Assembly: GCF_003481985.1 (NCBI RefSeq)
Contig: NZ_QUMD01000011.1
Span: 1-64,000 of the forward strand
Direction of reading: 5' to 3'
Source: Clostridium sp. OF09-36
GTDB lineage: Bacteria > Bacillota > Clostridia > Lachnospirales > Lachnospiraceae
Length of the DNA: 64,000 nucleotides
The position numbers and the translations under genes are program-made. The notes below the pieces were generated by a model that was not told the origin of the DNA, ran no database searches, and worked only from the letters and a program-made list of their open reading frames with translations. Below, in pieces: positions 57,401-64,000 of this stretch; within the stretch, counting starts at the first letter, position 1; each line of letters begins with the position of its first letter.

Positions 57401-60305
57401 GGCTCTGTCGCACTTCCGCTGCTTCCAGCATTCAAGCCACGGTTATAGGCCTGGGCAAAGAGATCACCGCCGCCACCGCCGGTACTGTCCCTATGGACTG
57501 CTTTAAAGTTAACAACCTGAAAAATATCCTTCGGTGTCTCTGTATCTCTTCCTTGATCTTCTGTCTGAGACAAAGCCGTGACAGGTACAGACACATCTGG
57601 AACGCGTTTCCAGGAAGACGTATCTGATGTTCCTTCCGGGAACTGAAGCTTCAAAATCCACTGCTGCACATGCTCCGCATCGTCCTCTTCATTCTGGCTG
57701 GCACGATCCGTTTGCAAAGCAGAACTTCTGTTTTCCACTTCCCGCAAGACCAAATCCGATGCCGTTGCCGTTTTACGTATTCCTGAGATCTGTCGTTCTT
57801 TTGTCTTGCCACTTTCCACACCCGATCCTGTTGCTTGTTCTCCCGTCTCATCACTTTCCACATCCGATCCTGCTGCTTGTTCTCCCGTCTCGTCACTTTC
57901 CGCATTCGATATCGTGGCCTTCCGCTCCGTCTCCTTCTTCATATCCGGTACGCGGTCTTTCTGTTCTGCTGCTTCACCTTCCGTATCCGGTTCATGTTCT
58001 TCATCCCATGCATCCGATGCCGTTGCCATCATGTTCTTCTGAGTCTGCCCGGCTTTCTCCTCTTCTTTTTGGGCACATTCCTCTTTCCGGTCATCGACCA
58101 GTGACTCTTCATCGATCCATGTTGGGAAAAAGACAGCAAAGATTCTCTGCCAGATACTCTTTGATTCTTTTTTTACGACCGGCACTTCCGTCTCTGCAGC
58201 CATGCGTCCCTCTTCTGCCTGTCTGCGCTGCTGCACCAACACCCTGGCCGGTTCGGCTGCTGCCTGGTCACTGACCTGGATGTCTCTGCTGTAAAGGCCC
58301 GCGAAGCTGGCGTTGGCTCCATTTTCAGAAGCATCGGTTGTAATGACTTCGATCGGAAGGTCATCTCTGTGGTTGCCATGAAGTGTATAACCTTCCCGCG
58401 CTGTATCCTCCGCAATGGCATAGCTGTATTTTAATGCAATGAAACGTGCATAGGTTTCCCGGGTGTCGCTCTCACAACCGGAATCGGTAAAGGAGCGGGT
58501 TCCGCCAGCCGAGACGGTAGCACCGGCTGAGGGAGTTTCGCCTTCCTCGCCGCCGCCCGATGCGATACTTCCAATCTCGCCCATATCTACTTCCGGCATC
58601 AGCCAGTGAAAATGGACACCGGAAAAATCGCCACCGGCCCAGGCTTCGCAGGAACGAAAGGTGCTCTGCCAGAGCGATGCCAGACGGCGGTTTTCTTCTT
58701 TCGCCGCAGCGATCTCTGCCTGATTTTCAATTTCCCCGGTTTCTTCGTCCTCCTCTTCTTCCGGCACCGGGACAAAAACAGGCGCCGGATGTCCGTCACA
58801 GAAGGTCTTATCGTAATGGTAACCATGCTCTACCGTCTTCCCGGATTCCCCCTCTTCATCCGTTATCATAGCTGAGACAAAGCGGAAATCGTCCCATAAA
58901 ACAGGGCTGTCCTTGTGAAAGCTCTTATAAGGTGCGCCTCCTGCATAGATATAGGCTGCACCGTCACGGTCTGTGTGAACCTCCTCCTTATCGTCAAAGC
59001 GTTCATATAAGGAAAACACGGCATTTTCCAGTGGTTTTCCGGTTTCATGGTCGTACTTTCTTAGGCGGACATTGTAGGTGGAAGTCCACTCCTCCTCATG
59101 CCGGTAGATTTCAAATACCAGGCTCCCGGCACCACCCTGCGCTGCACCTCCCGGTGCCGCCACTCCGGTTCCTGCGTAATAGCAAACTTCCGGGGCATTC
59201 ACCTCTACAAATGCCAGACGCTGGTGCGCAGACAGCGGAGCTGCGCCGTTATACATCTGGCGATGCGTGCCCGCGCAGCGGCTGCAGCGCCAGATCTGCA
59301 GACACTGGTCATACACCTCCTCCGGGGAAGAAAAGGTTCCGCCGCCAGAAGCATACTGTGTCCCACGGACATCAAACATCAGATACAGGGCACCGCTGCC
59401 GCCTGTGCTGGTCAGACGGATTTCCGTATCGGTCTTCTGACAGACCCAGCCGCCCGGAAGCTGCGGTGTAAAGGAGCCGTCCGCTCCCGTGGTGGAATAT
59501 TTCAGGGGAACGGTACGGATAAATTCCGCATCCGCGCCGGACGGATCAAACGACAAAACGTACTCCCCAGACTGCCCATTTTCCTGTGAGGAGTCAGCCG
59601 CAGCGGATTTCCTGCCTGCGTATGTCCCTGCAGCACGGACGGAATGCCCCCGCCAGTTGCATGGACAGCTTCCACTCCTCTCCACTGTCCGGAAATGCCA
59701 GGCAAAGCGGTGGTTCGTGCACCCCCGCCCAGCAGTCCCGCCAGCTGCAGATACGTTTCTTCTTTCGCCAGCACTTCCTTCAGCCACGGATATTTCCCGC
59801 GGACTGCCGCAGAATGGATCAAAAGCTTTAAATCCGCTTCCGTTACGAACTGGGAGATTGCCGGTATTCCCTGGGCTGCCGCCCCGGCATTGATGTTCTG
59901 GATGACGGCATTGACCTGCGGCATATTTCCAAAGCTTGCCTGCAGTGTCAGCATCCCCCAGAAGACCAGTGCCATTTCTTCCCGGCTGAGCGTCTCGGAC
60001 GGCAGTATGCAGACATACTCGTCCCCGTCGATCAGGGCCCGGTTCGCTCCGGCTCCGTCAATACAATAATGATGAAATCCCGCCCCGTAAGCAATGATGG
60101 TATCGCCCAGCTGCGCTGCCTGCGCTCTCCATGGCAGCTGCGGCAGAATTGGAAGCAGTGTTTTACTGGCCAGAACAACTGCCAGAAGCATTGCCGCTGC
60201 CCGCTTTACGGATTTTTTTCTTTCTCCCATTCGTTTTCCCATACCCCTGTTTTCCCTGTATTTTCCTGCGCATTCGCGGCCTTGCATCCTACGCAAAGCG
60301 CACAT
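48423..60305 (-). CDS. Giant SpaA/Cna_B-type surface adhesin with sortase signal, several frame breaks
   Basis: About 3,950 residues if one base is restored near 49432, 51436, 51646, 52930, 54021 and 59650. A signal peptide (AAAMLLAVVLASKTLLPILP) follows an uncertain start between 60305 and 60230. Long linkers rich in E, T and SD motifs (MMATASDAWDEEHE) alternate with beta domains. At least nine E-box-like strands are seen (YYVKELSRSEGYEL, GTYVLCETKPPAGYV, YIMEELQAPKGF, YLLKEVKAPEGYE), typical of self-crosslinking SpaA/Cna_B domains. The end LPQVGDERK, a hydrophobic helix and KRKHNR form a cell-wall sorting signal. It is 67 bp downstream of the gene at 60373 and probably shares its transcript. 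The ligand is unknown. Confidence 0.82.
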
Positions 60306-60372
60306 ACTGTTCTTTCCTATTCACGCATTGTGCAAACAATAACGTAGTTTCTTCTTCATCCGCAATTTGCCG

Positions 60373-63300
60373 TTATCCCTTCGAAGCCTCTTTCTGCACC
60401 TGCGCACCCTCCGTTTCTTCCTGCCGCTGTACCACTCCGTTCACAACCCATGCGCCCTGCTCATTGGTCTGTTTTCCGTCCGGAGCCGTATAGTTCTTTT
60501 TCAGTGCACCGCGGCTGCCATTGGACTCCTCTTCAAAGTACAGACACTGTCCGCCGACCCAGTTCCAGCCGGTAAGCATCCTGCCCTGGGTTCCATCGGA
60601 AGACGGGTTTAAATAATACTGGTTTCCGTCTGCATCCTGGTACCAGCCGGTCACTAAAAATCCTGCCTCATCAAACCGGAACCAGTCGTAAGCGCTTTGC
60701 CCGGCAGCTGTGCTGGCATACGGATTATGCACGGCAGCCCATTCTTTTACGTAGGTACGCTCCTTGTCCGCAAACATCCACTGGCCTGCTGCATTCTGCA
60801 TCCAGGTTCCCGTTACCACATAAGAAGGCATGGACGGGCCGGCTGCCTTTGTCACTCCTCCGGAAGTAATTCCGGTTGACCCGCCAGAGCCTTTGGAGCC
60901 GCCGCCCCCGCCGCCAGAGCCACCGGAGCCGCCGCTAAAAACGCGCGGCACTGTTTCATCCACGGTGACAAACTGGATCCGGACCCTGCACTGCGCCTGG
61001 ATATGTCCGTGCGTCTGGTCTTCACTCACTGCAGTGACGATTTCTTCCCGGATTCCGTTTCCATTTACCTTTTCTAACGGCTTTTCCCGCTTCAGCGTCC
61101 GGTCGCGGTGAATGAGGTTCTGGATCCACGCCGGATTGTTTTCTCCCTTCGGGTCCCACACCGGCATGACCTTACAATCCTGCTGGTTTGCTCCCGATAC
61201 TTCCAGACGGATATTTTTCCCGCTCTCCGTATCCTTCCAGCTCACCTGCTCATAAAACGGATGCTCTGGATTCAGCGATGCAGTCAGCACTACCGGCTCT
61301 GAAACCGTGATGCTTTCCGACGACTGGTAACAGCTTCCGGTCAGTTTTCTTGTGACCGTAAAGTGTGCCTCTGTCTGGTTCAGGCTCAGTGTTTCCACCC
61401 GCACCGTTGTCAGGTCTACGATCTGGAAATCCACCGCAACGCGGCAATTTGCGTAAAGTGCCTGATGATTCACCGATGTCTCCGGATTCGTCACGGCAGA
61501 TACCACGCCGTACCGGGTGTAAACCGTATCACGGATCTTTTCCCGGTACTGGTTTGCTGCCTGCGCCTGGACCTCCCGGTTGATGATGTTGGTAATAAAG
61601 GCGGAATTCATATTCGGCATGACCGAAGCATCCTTCATGGTATAGCCTGTTTCAGAGCGGTTTTCCAGAAGATCGGTATCGTCGACCAGCCAGCGCACCG
61701 TCCTGTCTACCGTCTGGCCATTTCCGTTATGCTCCACATGAATGAGCACCGGCTGCACTTCCACACTGTGATCCTGGACTCCGTCTACATAACGCGCGAT
61801 TAAAACCCCATCCGTATTTTTCACCTCTGTGACGATCTGCGGGTGCTTCCGGTCCCCGCTCCGGGTCTGCACCACCGAAATCCTCGTTTCTTCCGGATCG
61901 GCAGTCAGCCTGGTCGTTACTTTTACATACTCTGCATTCAGCTGTGTGTCGCACTCCGGCATAAGAAACGAATAAGCACCACCGCCCACATACTGCATCG
62001 GCTGTTCGTCTTCGTTTTCATCCAGATAAGTAGGCGGCTTTACCCCGCCCGCCTCATTCAGGTCCACGATCATCTGATAACGGTTCTCCGCTGTGTTTTT
62101 CGGTGCTGTCGCCACGGTCACGACCGCGCCTGCTTTGATCGCAGATGGGTGGTCCTTGTCAATGTCCCGGTAGTAAGAGCTTCCCGTAGAAGAGATTGCA
62201 GACAATGCCGCTACATCTGTATCGTAGGTTCCGTTCGCATTTCGTGCATCGATACGCGGAATATAGACCAGATATCCTCTTGCAGGTTCGCCCATGAAGC
62301 CCGGGGCAAAATGATCCATCGCAAACGGCAGATCCTTTTTGTAGCCCTCCATCGTAAACTCGCGCCCAAGCTTCTGGGTAACAATGTAGCGCACGCCATC
62401 TTCCAATTCCTCATAAAAGAAACGGTCCCCGCAGTCATACTCGATCTGCCCGGACACGGTCTTATACTTCCGTTCCAGGTCAGACCAGTAGCCGATGTGC
62501 GCATCTTCCGCGAAGCGGTTGTCCCCATCGATGGTACTTCCAAACACCTGCTTTGCCTTCGCAAGTGTGTTGGTAAACAGGTAAGAAATCCTGCTGTCCC
62601 GCTCCGTTCCGTAGGTAAAACGGGCACTGCTGTCGCGGGTTCCCACAAAGGTTCCCTCGCGGGATGCACTTCCGGCATTGGTCCGCGAGATTGTTCCTGC
62701 CATGCGGGCCAGGATCAGGTTTCCGCTCTCATATTTTCCAACGATGCCGCCCACCGCCAGACTTGCGTTGCCGCCGATCGTGCCGTTGACATAAGAATTG
62801 TAAATGCCGCTTAAGCTCATACTCCCGGCAATTCCGCCTACATATCCCTTGCCCTGGACCCGGTCTGAATCGCCATTCTGGGTGATCACCACGTTATCGA
62901 TCAGATACGCCTTTTCTACGCGGCCGGCTATTCCGCCCACCGCACCGCCAGCTTTCGCTCCATTTGCGGTAACTGCATTGATGGCAATGCCTTCTGCGCG
63001 GCAATTTTCCACGATTACGGAGCCATCTGCCTCCTGGATCTGTGTCCCGGAGGCCGTTCCTTTTCCGCTGCCACTGATCACTGCCGCAATTCCTCCGGCA
63101 TCACGCTCCGAATAAACATAACCGGACACCGTTACATTGCGGACTACCGCACCGTTTTTCAGCGTTCCGGCAAGTATTCCAGCCTGGTCTGCACCGCGGA
63201 TCTGATCCCCACGAATTTCCAGATTTTCCACAGATCCACCATCGATCACGCCGAACAGCCCCAGATTTTTCTTTCCATCTAACTCCCCGATGATTTTCAG

Positions 63301-64000
63301 TCCGGTGATCGTATTGCCGCATCCGTCGAAATGCCCACGGAACGGAGTCTGCACCTCTCCATTCATGTCTGCGGCATTCCGGTACCAGCCGATCGGATTC
63401 CAGCTTCCCCGGTTAATAGAAATGCCACCCAGATCCAGACTCTGCGTCAGTTCAAAATAGCAGTCCGCAAAATCTTCTCCGGCTGCTACTGCTTCCGAAA
63501 GTCCCATCAGATGCGACAAATTCTCAATCTGGTACGGTGCCTCCTTTGTTCCTTCTCCCGGAAAATTTGCGTTGCCATTCCAGTCCGTCCACAGATCCCC
63601 GGTTAAGGAAATCTGCGCAAACAGCGTCAGATCGGACGGGGTCGCTGGCTGGTCCTGCAATTGTACATCGGATGATGTCGCAGTCTGTCCCCACAGTCGC
63701 GTGCCTGGCAACAGTTCTGTCTCGTCCTGCAGCTGTGCGTCAGACGATGTTGTCACTTCAAACCAGAGCGCATGTTTCAGCCTTGCAAGCCAGTCGTCTT
63801 CCAGCTCAATTTCATCCGCTTCTTCATCATCTTCCTCATCATGCATCTGGTCATACTCCTGAGCAGCGCCGGATTTCTTCCTTTCTCCTGTTCTGTGTTC
63901 TTCTGCTCCCTGTTTTTCCCTCCATTCTCTTCCGCCATGGCCAGCATCGCTTCCGCTAGCCCAGACTGTTTCTCCCTCGCGCTCCGGCACCAGTCTTCCG
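60373..64000 (-). CDS. Secreted protein with GLUG-like repeats and choline-binding tail, 5' end outside the window
   Basis: At least 1,208 residues; the frame is open to the window edge, so the signal peptide is not seen. After a charged start with repeated ATSSD/ATPSD motifs comes a beta-helix-like region with GLUG-type units (VGGIAGRVEKAYLIDNVV, VGGIVGKYESGNLIL) at about residues 230-440. A long beta region, a Gly/Ser linker (SGGSGGSGGGGGGSKGSGG) and C-terminal choline-binding repeats (TGTWMQNAAGQWMFADKE, LTGWNWVGGQCLYFEEE) follow. It is probably a phosphocholine-held adhesin. It precedes the giant sortase-anchored protein. Confidence 0.82.
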   Translation of the reverse strand, partial: GRLVPEREGETVWASGSDAGHGGREWREKQGAEEHRTGERKKSGAAQEYDQMHDEEDDEEADEIELEDDWLARLKHALWFEVTTSSDAQLQDETELLPGTRLWGQTATSSDVQLQDQPATPSDLTLFAQISLTGDLWTDWNGNANFPGEGTKEAPYQIENLSHLMGLSEAVAAGEDFADCYFELTQSLDLGGISINRGSWNPIGWYRNAADMNGEVQTPFRGHFDGCGNTITGLKIIGELDGKKNLGLFGVIDGGSVENLEIRGDQIRGADQAGILAGTLKNGAVVRNVTVSGYVYSERDAGGIAAVISGSGKGTASGTQIQEADGSVIVENCRAEGIAINAVTANGAKAGGAVGGIAGRVEKAYLIDNVVITQNGDSDRVQGKGYVGGIAGSMSLSGIYNSYVNGTIGGNASLAVGGIVGKYESGNLILARMAGTISRTNAGSASREGTFVGTRDSSARFTYGTERDSRISYLFTNTLAKAKQVFGSTIDGDNRFAEDAHIGYWSDLERKYKTVSGQIEYDCGDRFFYEELEDGVRYIVTQKLGREFTMEGYKKDLPFAMDHFAPGFMGEPARGYLVYIPRIDARNANGTYDTDVAALSAISSTGSSYYRDIDKDHPSAIKAGAVVTVATAPKNTAENRYQMIVDLNEAGGVKPPTYLDENEDEQPMQYVGGGAYSFLMPECDTQLNAEYVKVTTRLTADPEETRISVVQTRSGDRKHPQIVTEVKNTDGVLIARYVDGVQDHSVEVQPVLIHVEHNGNGQTVDRTVRWLVDDTDLLENRSETGYTMKDASVMPNMNSAFITNIINREVQAQAANQYREKIRDTVYTRYGVVSAVTNPETSVNHQALYANCRVAVDFQIVDLTTVRVETLSLNQTEAHFTVTRKLTGSCYQSSESITVSEPVVLTASLNPEHPFYEQVSWKDTESGKNIRLEVSGANQQDCKVMPVWDPKGENNPAWIQNLIHRDRTLKREKPLEKVNGNGIREEIVTAVSEDQTHGHIQAQCRVRIQFVTVDETVPRVFSGGSGGSGGGGGGSKGSGGSTGITSGGVTKAAGPSMPSYVVTGTWMQNAAGQWMFADKERTYVKEWAAVHNPYASTAAGQSAYDWFRFDEAGFLVTGWYQDADGNQYYLNPSSDGTQGRMLTGWNWVGGQCLYFEEESNGSRGALKKNYTAPDGKQTNEQGAWVVNGVVQRQEETEGAQVQKEASKG

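Overview
The window looks like the chromosome of a gut-type Lachnospiraceae (Bacillota, Clostridia). The evidence is the gene order rpmG-secE-nusG-rplK-rplA-rplJ-rplL, the prfA-prmC-DUF1385-rpmE-rho block typical of Clostridia, strong AGGAGG ribosome sites, several choline-binding-repeat proteins, a class B sortase and a very large SpaA/Cna_B-type surface protein. I see no CRISPR array, rRNA, tRNA or prophage.

Layout. 1-9.1 kb (minus strand) is a surface-polysaccharide operon: glycosyltransferases, a polyprenyl-phosphate sugar transferase, an ABC polysaccharide exporter and an O-antigen ligase/polymerase-like membrane protein. 9.3-18.0 kb is the most unusual part. Two paralogous secreted choline-binding proteins point toward each other and begin in a 197-bp perfect inverted repeat that contains the -10 box, ribosome site and signal-peptide codons. 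Between them lie a group II intron fragment, two AAA-ATPase/PD-(D/E)XK genes (one decayed) and a tyrosine recombinase. 18.0-21.5 kb holds a winged-helix/LicC/LicA fusion for phosphocholine activation and a third choline-binding protein. 21.6-28.2 kb carries leuA, glmM and the dTDP-rhamnose genes rfbD, rfbB and rfbA. 28.4-37.7 kb holds sortase B, prfA, prmC, a DUF1385 gene, rpmE, rho, rarA and a polysaccharide deacetylase. 37.9-39.5 kb has a LysR regulator and a cold-shock gene with a long hairpin leader. 39.7-48 kb has the ribosomal protein/nusG cluster, comF, recD2 and mreB. 48.4-64 kb encodes two huge surface proteins.

How the parts fit. The organism appears to build a rhamnose-containing glycan, activate choline for surface decoration, and hold proteins on that phosphocholine with choline-binding repeats. 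The inverted pair looks like an expression switch. The right-hand copy has a near-consensus promoter (TTGATA, 17 bp, TATAAT), while the left copy lacks the first half of the -35 box. The difference starts exactly at the outer end of the inverted repeat, so flipping the 8.65-kb segment would exchange which protein sits behind the strong promoter. The recombinase inside the segment is the obvious candidate driver. This is inference from sequence only.

Quality warning. At least fifteen reading frames are broken by what looks like one missing base, almost always in a short homopolymer, including in rplA, rplL and mreB. This pattern suggests residual assembly or sequencing error, so I annotate these as single genes with a frame break rather than as pseudogenes. 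The exception is the AAA-ATPase relic at 13.6-14.9 kb, which has also lost about 140 codons.
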